DNA of 64,000 nucleotides from Prosopocoilus inquinatus (lineage: Eukaryota > Arthropoda > Insecta > Coleoptera > Lucanidae): the NCBI GenBank assembly GCA_036172665.1, contig CM069871.1, positions 3,410,001 to 3,474,000 on the forward strand. The letters are read 5' to 3'. The notes below the pieces were generated by a model that was not told the origin of the DNA, did no database searches, and saw nothing but the letters and a program-made list of their open reading frames with translations. Made by a program: the position numbers and the translations under genes. Positions 1 to 10,780 of the stretch are shown here, in pieces. Position 1 is the stretch's first letter; the number at the start of each line of letters is the position of its first letter.

Positions 1-2275
1 ATCGAGTTGACAATTTTCTTTTCGCTATCAACTTCTTTTCCGTTATTTCCGAATTTCCGTTCCCAAACCAAAACTTCAAGCTGGGTCGTACAAAAAGATT
101 TAAGCCAGTATTAAATTTAATGCGAAGTTTGATGTGACAGGCGAGACGAGTCACATTGTAAAGCTGGGCTTAAATTTAATCCTGACTTAATAGTCAGTTG
201 CACCCCGAACACGAGGCGAGCTTAATAAGTGTTTAAGCTTAAGCACTTAAGCTAACCTTAAGCGTTTGCTGCAACACCAAACACAAGGTCAGCTTAATGG
301 GCGTTTAAGCTTAAGCTAAGCTAAGTTTAAGCGTTTGATGCAATTGGCCGTAAAGTTGCACCAAACACAAATCGAGCTTAATAAGTGTTTAAGCTTAAGT
401 TAAGCTAACCTTAAGATTTTGGTGCAATTGGCTATAAAGTTGCGCCAAACGCTTGGGGGCTAGCTTAACCTTAAGCACCGCTTAGAATACGAATTACTGA
501 ATCTTGTATAACCTCAAATAGTACTTAAATTTAAGCCGTTTCTTACGATTTTCACTTCTTGCCTCTTCGTCATTATTATTATTTTTTTTTAACTTTTTTC
601 TTTTTAGTCTTATCACATGATTCGTTCTATTTCTGTGCTAAAAATCGCTTTGTACTTCGTCATAATCCACAGACTTTTTGTCAAATTTTGATTTCCTTTG
701 GCTTTTCCTTCAGCAATCCCTTACGCCTTGGGGGAGGGGGCGGGGATGGTTTATTTTTGCCCACGTATTTTGTTTGCAACCAAATTTTGACTTCATTCAA
801 ATCGCGTTGATAATGGTTAACTTCTTTTCCATTATTTCCAAATTTCCATTTCCAAACCAAGACTTCAAGCTGGGTCGTACAAAAAGATTTAAGCCAGTGT
901 TAAATTTAATGCGAAGTTTGATGTGACAGGCGAGACGAGTCACATTGTAAAGCTGGGCTTAAATTTAATCCTGACTTAATAGTCAGTTGCACCCCGAACA
1001 CGAGGCGAGCTTAATAAGTGTTTAAGCTTAAGCACTTAAGCTAACCTTAAGCGTTTGCTGCAACACCAAACACAAGGTCAGCTTAATGAGCGTTTAAGCT
1101 TAAGCTAAGCTAACCTTAAGCGTTTGGTACAACTGTCCAGAAAAGTTGCACCAAACACAAGGCGAGCTAATAAGTGTTTAAGCTTAAGTTAAGCTAACCT
1201 TAAGATTTTGGTGCAATTGGCTATAAAGTTGCGCCAAACGCTTGGGGGCTACCTTAACCTGAAGCACCGCTTAGAATGCGATTTACTGAATCTTGTATAA
1301 CCTCAAATAGTACTTAAATTTAAGCCGTTTCTTACGATTTTCACTTCTTGCCTCTTCGTCGTTATTATTATTTTTTTTAAACTTTTTTCTTTTTAGTCTT
1401 ATCACATGATTCGTTCTGTTTTTGTGCTAAAAATCGCTTTGTACTTCGTCATAATCCACAGACTTTTTGTCAAATTTTGATTTCCTTTGGCTTTTCCTTC
1501 AGCAATCCCTTACGCCTTGGGGGAGGGGGCGGGGTGGTTTATTTTTGCCCACGTATTTTGTTTGCAACCAAATTTTGACTCCACTCAAATCGAGTTGATA
1601 ATTTTCTTTTCGCTGTCAACTTCTTTTCCGTTATTTCCGAATTTCCATTCCCAAACCAAAACTTCAAGCTGGGTCGTACAAAAAGATTTAAGATGTGACA
1701 GGCGAGACGAGTCACATTGTAAAGGTGAGATTAAATTTAATCCTGACTTAATAGCCGGTTGCGCCCCAAACACAAGGCGAGCTTAATAAGTGTTTAAGCT
1801 TAAGCTAAGCTAACCTTAAGTGTTTGCTGCAACACCAAACACAAGGTCAGCGTAATGAGCTTTTATGCTTAAGCTAAGCTAATCTTAAGCGTTTGATGCA
1901 ACTGGCAGTAAAGTTGCACCAAACACAAAGCGAGCTTAATAAGTGTTTAAGCTTAAGCTAAGCTAACCTCAAGCGTTTGCTGCAACACCAAACACAAGGT
2001 CAGCTTAATGAGCGTTTCAGCTTAAGCTAAGCTAACCTTAAGCGTTTGATGCAACTGGCCGTAAAGTTGCACCAAACACTTAAGGTCAGCTTAAGTGCTT
2101 AAGCTTAAGCTAAGCTAACCTTAGGCTTTGAATTTGGTGCAACTGGCCATGACGTTGCATCAACCACTTAGGGGTTAGCTTAATCTTAAGCACTGCTTAA
2201 AATGCACGTTGTATAACTTCAAATACTACTTAAATTTAAGCTCGATTTAAATGTTTGTCATAAGTCTTCATGCAA
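1..2275. repeat. ~790-bp tandem repeat built of palindromic TTAAGC motifs
   Basis: The block starting with CTTCTTTTCC followed by an AAAACTTCAAGCTGGG-like stretch occurs at about 32, 821 and 1620, giving periods of 789 and 799 bp. The array runs off the left edge, and the third unit carries a deletion and a different tail. Inside each unit are sub-repeats of roughly 65-85 bp with GTTGCACCAAACAC-like and GTTTGGTGCAAC-like ends around a TTAAGCTTAAGC core, so the DNA is strongly self-complementary. A T-rich stretch near 570-600 recurs near 1365-1395. The two short plus-strand ORFs at 559-926 lie within the repeat and are not credible genes. The ends match the single MITE at 56350-56492, so the array probably derives from that family (inference). 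Confidence 0.85.
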
Positions 2276-2442
2276 CCCTTCCTGCCTAAATGGTTTTAAA
2301 CTCTTCATTCGTCGTCTATTTGGAAAATGTCATTTAATCCGGCTGATTATTATTTCATCTCGCCGATCCCAGTTTTTTCTTCTTTTTTTTTGCGAACCAG
2401 CCGACTTCAGTTTCCGTCCTTTTCTACGCTGTGAAAAGAATA

Positions 2443-2711
2443 TGAAGTGTTTAGGGGTGGTACTTTCTGCTGCATGAAGCGTCGAAGTTCAATGAAAAAA
2501 AAAACTAACAAACAGAATGATGATGGGAATTTGAAGTGTTTAGGGGTGGTACTTTCTGCTGCATGAAGCGTCGAAGTTCAATGAAAAAAAAAACTAACAA
2601 ACAGAATGATGATGGGAATTTGAAGTGTTTAGGGGTAGTACTTTCTGCTGCATGAAGCGTCGAAGTTCAATGGAAAAAAAAAAAACTAACAAACAGAATG
2701 ATTATGGGAAT
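2443..2711. repeat. 3 x 89-bp tandem repeat
   Basis: Units begin with TGAAGTGTTTAGGGG at 2443, 2532 and 2621. They are nearly identical, with differences mainly in the A-run length. There is no open frame of note. The array lies in otherwise unique A-rich DNA. Confidence 0.9.
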
Positions 2712-3153
2712 CTAAAAAACTGTGCAGAACGACGATGAAAACCAAACACGAAGATCAAGATGCCATAACATCATACGCAACAGTTCAAACGAAGTGAAAG
2801 AAATGCACTTCTTAACTTAAACGTGCATGTATGTGGTTACCTACTGCTGCGATGACGAAAAGAATTGAAACTAAGAAGAACGTATACAGCGTACCTGAGT
2901 ATCATTTTTACGCTTCTGAAAATAAAAAGTACAAGTGATGGGAATGGCATGAGCTATGTACGCAGAACTTAACGGAAGACAAAAAGGAAAAATATTTTGC
3001 ATTTCATTAAAAAAAAAAAAATACAGCAAATACAACAAACACTTTATGGGATGAACACATGTACAGATTAGGCAGAATTTTTATTAAAAAAAAGCTTCTG
3101 CTTAAGTTGACGATTCTTAAGGCAAGTTTAGCAAATCTAAAAGGAAAGGAAAA
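2712..3153. other. Unique A-rich spacer
   Basis: AT-rich single-copy-looking sequence with several A-runs. I see no gene, RNA or repeat in it. Confidence 0.5.
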
Positions 3154-3272
3154 CGAATTTTTCTTTTGCATTCATTCATTCATTCACATCGAAACATAAA
3201 AATAGTGTTTCAGTTTGATACTGAAACACTATTTTTATGTTTCGATGTGAATGAATGCAAAAGAAAAATTCG
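3154..3272. repeat. Near-perfect inverted repeat (long hairpin)
   Basis: The left arm 3154-3214 and right arm 3220-3272 are reverse complements around a 5-nt loop. The only difference is two extra ATTC tetranucleotides in the left arm (61 versus 53 nt). The stem could fold as an almost uninterrupted ~53-bp duplex. It may be a recent MITE or fold-back insertion, or a transcribed small-RNA precursor. Nothing in the flanks decides which. Confidence 0.85.
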
Positions 3273-4866
3273 ATAATATTATATCACGCAGTATAAACAG
3301 CAGATTAAAACAAAAATAAGCAAGGACCTCCTCATCTCTACTTGGTTTATACTTGAGCCAAGTGCCATTTTCAATTTTTGTTTCTTTTTTTTTTTTCCTT
3401 TTCAAATCACATCATCCAGTTAATGGGACGATGATAAAACAGCGAGAACGAAATCACTCGAATGTACGCCGCAATATAAACAGGTCGGGAGATACGTAAA
3501 CAGTTTTGAAAGAATCCTCCGCGTGTTTACAGAAGGATCACTACGCTAATTTATACGTACCGAGTACGTACCACATTCCGTTAAGGCCTCGTGCGTAATC
3601 GTGACGTTTCGCGGCGACAATCCGCACACACGCGAATTTGATACGGTTGGGCAATGTATATGTAAACGGGAAGTGCGTTAGAGGAATTTCGTTCAAACAA
3701 AGATACACTTTGGCGACTCGAATTACATAACTTAATATCGGCAGTTTACTATTACGTAAATCTATTTTCGAAATAAATTAAAAGTCACGCCGCCGTATAG
3801 CTTCGACGCATGCTCCAGATTAGTACTGGAGTTGTACGTTAGGCTTACATTTAATGTATTTAAAATGATTGAGCAAATAAAGGCGGGGCGGCATCTACAG
3901 AGATTAAGAGGAACGTCGGAGCGGGGCAGGAAATATCTCAGGCGGGAGCTTCTTACGTCGGAGTAAGCTCCAACCTAAGAACCTAGTCAGCGATCATGAT
4001 TCGGCCTAAGAAGACACTTTTTTTATACACCAAGCGGACTCGAAGCTTTTAATTAATTAATTAATTAATTTCCAGGCGTCACTGTATTTTTTTCTTAACA
4101 GTTACACAGCTAGCTAATTCAAGACGTCTCTAGAGTTACTAAAATATTTAAAACGATTAGAAAAGCGATAAGGCCCTGAGGTGGTCTCTATGAAACAACT
4201 TACAAGCACGTAATGTCTATAACAGAAGAATTTGATGGGGTTTTACTGTAAGCTCTAGACATCTTCAAGTCTTCAAGCTTAAGTATGAAACAAAATTATT
4301 ATATGACTCTTTCGAAGAGATTCACCTCTCCTGGTGTAACGACACCACCGAGGAAGCATTAATTCCAATTAAAATAAACGCTGGAATTACGCGCACTTTC
4401 TAAATTCGAATCACACACTTACACGTTCCATTGCGCTTCCTGCAATTACAAAGACGAAGAGGAGAGAAAAATCGGCTGGTTTCATTCTCGTGAGGGTTGC
4501 CCGCTTTGAGTGACTTTCCTCCGACTGTAATTAAATACTGCATTCTGTGACGCTCAAAACTCAAATCCACAAACGTAATTAACTTTATCATAATTTAAAA
4601 AGAGAGAAAAGTTTACGGAACTTTTAAAGCAAAACGACTTCGATAAATAAATATTTGCAATTTCTTCACACCTACCCTTAAGTGGTGTGGGTTGGAGGTA
4701 ATAAGTGGAACTTACGTACATGTCTTTTCGGCGATAGCCCGCCACACACGCAGATGTTTTCCGGAGGATTTTGCTCGCGCGCCAAGTCCGCCTCAAGCCG
4801 GGTGCGCTTTTGCCCACAGAAGCAAGCCGAATTGAAATACAAGACTTCAAGAATGTGTTCTGAATA
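3273..4866. other. Unique CpG-containing region, possible regulatory DNA
   Basis: No tandem or inverted repeats stand out apart from a (TTAA)n run at 4051-4070. From about 3420 the DNA is richer in CpG than its surroundings and carries several GTAAACA-type forkhead-like words. This is typical of conserved non-coding DNA but unproven. A minus-strand sequence near 4710 reads GTAC|GTAAGTT, which resembles a splice donor. The overlapping short ORFs at 4554-4867 show no recognisable domain. Confidence 0.35.
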
Positions 4867-4973
4867 ACAAATGGCTCACTAGCTGGTATCGACCGTGTTT
4901 CATTTATTATTTAATTTGTTAAAACCTGATTTGCCCGTAAACGTTGTTTTCAAACAACAATTTAGAATCGCGA
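4867..4973 (+). repeat. 107-bp direct repeat, copy 1
   Basis: Matches 5704-5810 with about two mismatches in 107 positions. It begins ACAAATGGCTCACTAGCT. The pair frames a T-rich spacer (4974-5703), giving an 837-bp spacing. The copies are too long for a target-site duplication. A segmental duplication or short LTR-like repeats are possible. Confidence 0.9.
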
Positions 4974-5703
4974 TGAATTAATTTAGGTTTTTTGAGTCGG
5001 CAGTGTTTAATTTTTTGACCTGTTTTTGAATTTTGAGCTTTTGGTTGTATATTTTCAAATTTTCGTCGAGTCGACCTTAAAATGGATTGCACTGAATTTT
5101 AGCCGAGTTTTAATTTTTTGAGTATGTATTATTTTATGTATGTTCTTGTTTTGAGTTTTAATTCCTTAGTTTTAATTTTGGCAGAGTTTGAAATTTTTAA
5201 GTCTTAATTTTGTCTGACTGAAATTTTTAAGTCAATTTTTTCTCGGGTTGTGTTAATTTAAGTTAAATACAGTAGGATATCTTTAATTTTTAACTCGTTT
5301 TTAAATTCTGAGTTTTTGTTTTTTTTTTAAATGTTTTTGTTTTTTTTTTTAATTTTTCGTTTGAATATTTTTGAATTATAGTTTTTTCAAATGTTAATTT
5401 TATGCTTGGATTGAACAGAATTGGACTGAGTTGCGTTGGGTTGACCTTAATTTGAATTGTTTTTAATTTTTTTGAATTTCATTATTTTAGTCTTAATTTC
5501 TGAGCTTTAATTTTTTTTTTTTTTGGGTCGATTTAAGTTAGGTTGAGTCTAAGAGGGGTGACCTTGTTTTCGATTTGACTTAACTCCATTCCAGTTTTGA
5601 TTTTTCTTGAAAAGTTTCTTTCCTTTCTTGCGCTTTAATTTTTTTTTGGGTTGAGTTGGATTGAACTTAATTCATTCCAGTTTTGATTTTTTGACATATT
5701 TTT
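4974..5703. repeat. T-rich degenerate repeat spacer
   Basis: Long T-runs alternate with GGTTGACCTTAA and GGATTGAAC-type words. The style resembles the T-rich blocks at 27540-28150 and 30660-32470. No ORF is present. Confidence 0.6.
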
Positions 5704-5810
5704 ACAAATGGCTCACTAGCTCGTATCGACCATGTTTCATTTATTATTTAATTTGTTAAAACCTGATTTGCCCGTAAACGTTGTTTTCAAACAACAATTT
5801 AGAATCGCGA
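5704..5810 (+). repeat. 107-bp direct repeat, copy 2
   Basis: Second copy of 4867-4973. It is followed directly by a GC-richer block (5811-5945) absent after copy 1, so the homology ends sharply at the GAATCGCGA boundary. Confidence 0.9.
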
Positions 5811-6823
5811 ACCCGGATGCACGTGTTGGCCAGCGTACTTGGAGCGCTGGTTTTCTCTCTAAACACACGCGCCACGTGCCAGGAGCGTCGGAAAGTGTGT
5901 GCGTGTATGGCGGGCCAATGTCTAGAAGCACTTTAATATTTTATGACTAACAGATTAAACAACTTTTTTTTTGTATCTACCAACAAGGTTTGGTTCGATT
6001 ACAAATTAAGAAAGACAAAATACAGTGAAACCTCTCTACAATTAAATCCCTAGGATTGAAGAGGACTCCCACAGAGAGAGCTCTGACTGTTCCATCTTCG
6101 TTTTCGCAATTTTTGGTATCCACCTAAGCATTCTTCTTACAAAGATACAAAGATTTTCCTCTTCACTGAAGGTTATCTAAGCATCGTAGTAAACTAACCC
6201 AGAACTATTAAGTACAACAACAATCCTGCGAATGGTAGGTGCAAGTTTTCCTTCTCTTATTCCTCGCCTCCCGTTGATAAGAGTTATAGTTGGCAAATGG
6301 CTATAAATTGAACCGGCGGCATTCAGTTATCCATAATTTATGAGGACGTGAAAGAAAATAACGCACTCTCGCGGTTGATAGTTTCGCGTCAATTCTCTGA
6401 GGTGAGTTTTTAATTGCGAATAGTTTAACGCCGAAGAAACGCCCTTTCATTTATAATTAATTAGCGGGCGTCTAAGAGCACTTAGTGCGCCTACGGGCAT
6501 AAGGAAAAAAATGCCAATTGGAGTATGCGTTCAGGGATCTCTCCTTTCCCCAACGCCTTTTTTAAAAGACCAGATTGTGGTCAACGTTCATTGTCTTAAA
6601 ATACTAAAATAAATACTGCTAATAATTATAACGTACTTATACAGGCACTTACTTCAGATAAATTCCTCTGTGGTTAAAATGAATTCGTTCGATTTACAAC
6701 GAATAATGTTATTGAACATCATAGAAGCTTGGTGCTGATGGTCTAAAAGAAGAATCAACAGAATTGGATTTCCAAATCAAATAAATTTACATAAATGAAA
6801 CCATCGCACCAGTAAAAAGGCAA
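5811..6823. other. Unique region with TATA-like word and strong splice-donor-like site
   Basis: 5811-5945 is GC-richer. At 6302 there is TATAAA, with TCAGTT 21 bp further on and a strong donor-like CTGAG|GTGAGT near 6402. Together these could mark a short non-coding first exon on the plus strand, but the TATA-to-initiator distance is shorter than usual and no coding follows. The remainder is unique AT-rich DNA. Confidence 0.2.
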
Positions 6824-8373
6824 TTAGGGCAAAGGGGATTTATTAACACTAGATGCTGACTTATTGGAAACGTGAATGGATTGGGAAGAAGAATTCTTTT
6901 CTACATGAATGGATTTGGGAGAAGAATTCTTTTTTACATAAGTGGATTTGGGAGAAGAAGTCTTTTCTAAGTGAATGGATTTGGGAGAGGAATTCTTTTC
7001 TACATGAATGGAATTTGAAGAGGAATTCTGTTTTACATGAATGAAGTTGAGAGAAAAACTCTTTTCTACGAGAATGGATTTGCGAGAATTCTTTTCTACA
7101 TGAATGGATTTGGGAGAAGAATTCTTTCTTACATAAGTGGATTTGGGAGAAGAATTCTTTTCTAAATGAATGGATTTGGGAGAAGAATTCTTTTTTACAT
7201 AAGTGGATTTGGGAGAAGAATTCTTTTCTAAATGAATGGATTTGGGAGAAGAATTCTTTTTTACATAAGTGGATTTGGGAGAAGAAGTCTTTTCTAAGAG
7301 AATGGATTTGGGAGAGGAATTCTTTTCTACATGAATCGAATTTGAAGAAGAATTCTTTTTTACATGAATAAAGTTGAAAGAAAAACTCTTTTCTACGTAA
7401 ATGGATTTGGGAGAATTCTTTTCTACATAAATGGAGTTGGGAGAAGAATTCTTTCTTACAAAAGTGGATTTGGGAGAAGAATTCTTTTCTAAATGAATGG
7501 ATTTGGGAGAAGAATTCTTTTTTACATAAGTGGATTTGGGAGAAGAATTCTTTTCTAAGAGAATGGATTTGGGAGAGGAATTCTTTTCTACATGAATCGA
7601 ATTTGAAGAGGAATTCTGTTTTACGTGAATGGAGTTGAGAGAAAAACTCTTTTCTACGTAAATGGATTTCGGAGAATTCTTTTCTACATGAATGGATTTG
7701 GGAGAAGAATTCTTTCTTACATAAGTGGATTTGGGAGAAGAATTCTTTTCTAAGAGAATGGATTTGGGAGAGGAATTCTTTTCTACATGAATCGAATTTG
7801 AAGAAGAATTCTTTTTTACATGAATGAAGTTGGGAGAAAAACTCATTGCTACGTAAATGAATTTGGGAGAATTCTTTTCTACATGAATGGATTTGGGAGA
7901 AGAATTCTTTCTTACATAAGTGGATTTGGGAGAAGAATTCTTTTCTAAGAGAATGGATTTGGGAGAGGAATTCTTTTCTACATGAATGGAATTTGAAGAG
8001 GAATTCTTTTTTACATGAATGAAGTTGAGAGAAAAACACTTTTCTACGTAAATGGATTTGGGAGAATTCTTTTCTACATGTATGGATTTGGGAGAAGAAT
8101 TCTTTTTTACATAAGTGGATTTGGGAGAAGAATTCTTTTCTAAGTGAATGGATTTGGGAGAGGAATTATTTTCTACATGAATGGAATTTGAAGAGGAATT
8201 ATTTTTCACATGAATGGAGTTGAGAGAAAAACTCTTTTCTGCGTGAATAGATTTAGGAGAAGTCTTTTCTATACGAATGGATTTGGAAAAAAAATAATTT
8301 CTACCAGGAATGGATTTGGGAGGAAAATTCTTTTCTACACAAACGGATTTGGAAGGACAATTATTTGCTTCTA
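6824..8373 (-). CDS. Candidate terminal exon: 11-residue-repeat, Ser/Lys-rich protein (partial)
   Basis: A minus-strand frame stays open from 8373 to a TAA at 6824-6826, about 515 codons. Most of it consists of 11-residue units of the form NSSPKSIHVEK, with variants ending STYVKK or SILLEK and a 10-residue unit NSPKSIYVEK. The first ~55 codons (8210-8373) are degenerate repeats that nevertheless keep the frame, and the C-terminus leaves the repeat (…SASSVNKSPLP). There is no ATG. Instead, a pyrimidine-rich TTATATTTCCCAG ends at 8374, exactly where an exon could begin, and a frame stop (TGA) lies just upstream. An AATAAA overlaps the end of the frame. Array-length differences are multiples of 33 bp, so a second minus-strand frame is also open over much of the array. 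Not recognised as any family. It may be a real low-complexity protein or simply a stop-free minisatellite. No signal peptide is visible because the 5' part is missing. Confidence 0.35.
6860..8360 (-). repeat. 33-bp minisatellite with 195-bp higher-order unit
   Basis: The basic unit is 33 bp (GAATTCTTTTCTACATGAAT plus GGATTTGGGAGAA on the plus strand). The marker AAAAACTCTTTTCT (or a close variant) falls at about 7054, 7381, 7642, 7837, 8032 and 8227. The spacings are 327, 261, 195, 195 and 195 bp, so the higher-order unit is 195 bp (five 33-bp units plus one 30-bp unit). It expands only in steps of 66 bp. Both edges of the array are degenerate. Confidence 0.95.
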
Positions 8374-9190
8374 CTGGGAAATATAAGTAACTTGGTCACA
8401 TTTCAAATCATTGAAATCAATGCGAGGTAATAAAATTTATCAGAGAACCAGCAGTAGGTCTGGTACTTTATCATCAAACCGAAATTTATGGTAGAACTTA
8501 AATTGTAAAGCAAACTCACAGTAAAAGATAAAAGGAAATGTTAAAAAGGTTGGAAGAGCAAGTGAAGTGAAGCAAACCAACGAATATATGGACCAACGAC
8601 CAACTTGACTTGCGGAAACATGAACCATAGTATTGTCACGAGTCGGGGTTTAGTCCAGGCGCGAGGGTTGCTTAGCTTTGGGTTGTAAGGGGGCAACGGT
8701 TGTAACTGCAAATGAAAAAAACCGCAAGATTCACGTGGATGTGATAAAACCAAAGATGCGGCAAAAAGGCGAAAGCTGAAGATGTATAAACCCCAAGCAA
8801 AAAAAAAAATGGGTCATCAGGTTAAAAGCAAGAATACCAGAATGAATTTGTGACAATTCCAACAAATTCCTTTGCTCACTAGACTAGACCATTGGATGTA
8901 AACAACCCCTAATTAATTTATTTCAGTGTTTGTTGAAAAACAGGTCAAATTTTTCAGTAGCGACCCCCATTGAACTAACTGTCTACTTTCCAACTCCTTA
9001 ATGACATTGGTCTGTTATGGCAGTGGCAAATACTAAATCAAACCTGATTTAAAATAGTGATTTAGGGCAAGAAAATACTTGATCGGTTAAAGTGGGCTGC
9101 TATTAATCACTTTGCTCTGGTGACGAGAGCTCAAAAATCTGGTTTTCTTTTTTTGTTTTGGTCACGATTTTATACCTAAAGAGAGCAGAG
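8374..9190. other. Unique spacer with a small GC-richer block
   Basis: 8630-8760 is GC-richer than its flanks. A short inverted pair ATTGTCAC (8632) and GTGACAAT (about 8851) encloses about 220 bp and could be a decayed element. Overlapping short ORFs at 8440-8753 are not recognisable. No other structure is seen. Confidence 0.3.
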
Positions 9191-9540
9191 CAAACGAACA
9201 AAAATGTTGGAATAAGGAATAACCCTAACTAAACAGAAAGAGGGTTTTAGATAAGCTGGAACAATCTAAAAGTGGACATTGCAAGGAGACCTGGTCTGAT
9301 TACATATCGAAACTAGCAAACTACAAGAAGAAGAAGAAGAAGAAGCAACTTTTCTCTAGGAAAAAAAATAACATGTATTACAGGAAGGATAAAAATGTTG
9401 GATTTGGGAATAACCACTGAACAGACGGTCCAATTAAATACAAAGAACTTTAAGAGTAAATTAAAGTGAAAATCGGAGACAGGCCTAGTCTGATAACATA
9501 ACGAAAGTAGCTACAAGAAGAAGAAGAAGAAGAAGACGAT
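9190..9540 (+). repeat. Imperfect direct duplication ending in (AAG)n
   Basis: Two diverged copies of about 150 bp (9196-9345 and about 9390-9536) share ACAAAAATGTTGGAAT-like starts and CTGGTCTGATTACATA-like middles. Both finish in an AAG microsatellite (9324-9345 and 9514-9536). Confidence 0.7.
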
Positions 9541-10780
9541 AGCATCATTTTTTTTTCCAAAAATTGGATGACCGCCACATAGATGAACCGTAAAGATAAC
9601 GCTGACAATAAGCTGAAATAAATCAAGGAGGAGGATTTAAACTATGCAAAAAGAAGAAGAACAAGAAGGATAAGACAACAAATCTTAAGTTACTATCGTG
9701 ATATTGAAACAATAAAGAAAAACTATTGGATAAGCAAACAACCATCGAATAGGTGGGTAAGGTAAGCGGAAATAAATCAAAATAAAGGCCTAGATGTAAG
9801 AAGGAGAGGGGAAAGCAGGAGAAGAAACGACATTTTTTAAAGTTTGCTTAAAGTGAATTTCACCAACGAACAATTTGCAAAAATCTATTTTGTTAAATTT
9901 GGAGGAACTTCAAGGGAAGGAAGAAATTAGTTAGAACTGTCCACCCCTTAATTAATTTATTTGTTTAGCGGGGGGAAACGTTGAGAATATTAACAGATCC
10001 ACCTCTTCATCGTCTTCTCTTATGTAAGGGTAGTTTAAACAACAGTCCCTCATGTATAAAGCGATGGAGTTTAATTCTTAATTCTTTTCTCCCTTTGAAA
10101 CCGCCACCAGGAGACATTGATTAACGCTTTGTATCCAGAAGAAGTGGTTGGAGCACAGCGAAACGTCGACTTTTAAATTGATTTTAGAAACTATCCCTAT
10201 CCCATCAAGAAAATAATTACATAATGATTTTTGTCAACAAGTAACAGATTGAAAACGGTTGAGAGAGAGAGAGAGACAGAGAGTTGATGACATTTTTAGA
10301 TTGGCTGTAAAACTCCCAAAGATTTGTAAAGACTCGCGGTATTTCGGCAAATTGAACAAGTACTGAAGAAGATACCATCGTCGAAACGTTTTAAACGGAA
10401 GTAAACTGCCCCGTACAGAGTACATATTGCATCCCTTAACAAATTTAAAGCAAAATTTTGCCTCGATTTATTCAACTAACAACCAACCAACGGATCAAAA
10501 TTTTTTGAATTCTTTAATACAATTCTTTTGGACTTTCGAAATTTTAGAAATCTTGCGAATACAGGAAGATTTGAGTCCGTAATCGGACATAGCGCGTTAT
10601 CCTTTGTGGAGGGTTTTGTAGTTCGCGACGCATTCCACGAGGCGGCGCTAGTCGTTCTCTTATCGAACCATCCTGATTCCTGACGTCTCGCGTAAGAAAC
10701 TCTTTGAAAATTTAATTTCCTCAACGTCCCACGATTAATTAAATTGCATCAACGAATTAATCGATACAACGAATTTAATA
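9541..10780. other. Unique AT-rich spacer with (GA)n
   Basis: Contains a (GA)n run at 10261-10283 and the ribozyme-like motif listed separately at 10363. An 82-aa minus ORF (10476-10724) lies in slightly GC-richer DNA but shows no domain. Confidence 0.4.
10363..10387 (+). ncRNA. Hammerhead-core-like motif (CTGAAGA…GAAAC)
   Basis: CTGAAGA at 10363 and GAAAC at 10383 are separated by a segment containing a 3-bp stem (GAT…ATC). This matches the CUGANGA–stem II–GAAA catalytic core of hammerhead ribozymes, known from satellites and Penelope-like elements. Stem I and a UH cleavage site are not evident, so it may be a decayed copy or a coincidence. Related motifs occur at 21457, 21677 (degenerate) and 49015. 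Confidence 0.2.

Noticed and set aside
6861..8039. 392-codon minus-strand ORF in another frame of the minisatellite
   Set aside because: It is a shadow of the 33-bp repeat; it is shorter than the 515-codon frame and stops inside the array.
8632..8858. Possible LTR or TIR element starting ATTGTCACGAG
   Set aside because: Only an 8-bp inverted pair and no target duplication; evidence too thin for a mobile-element call.
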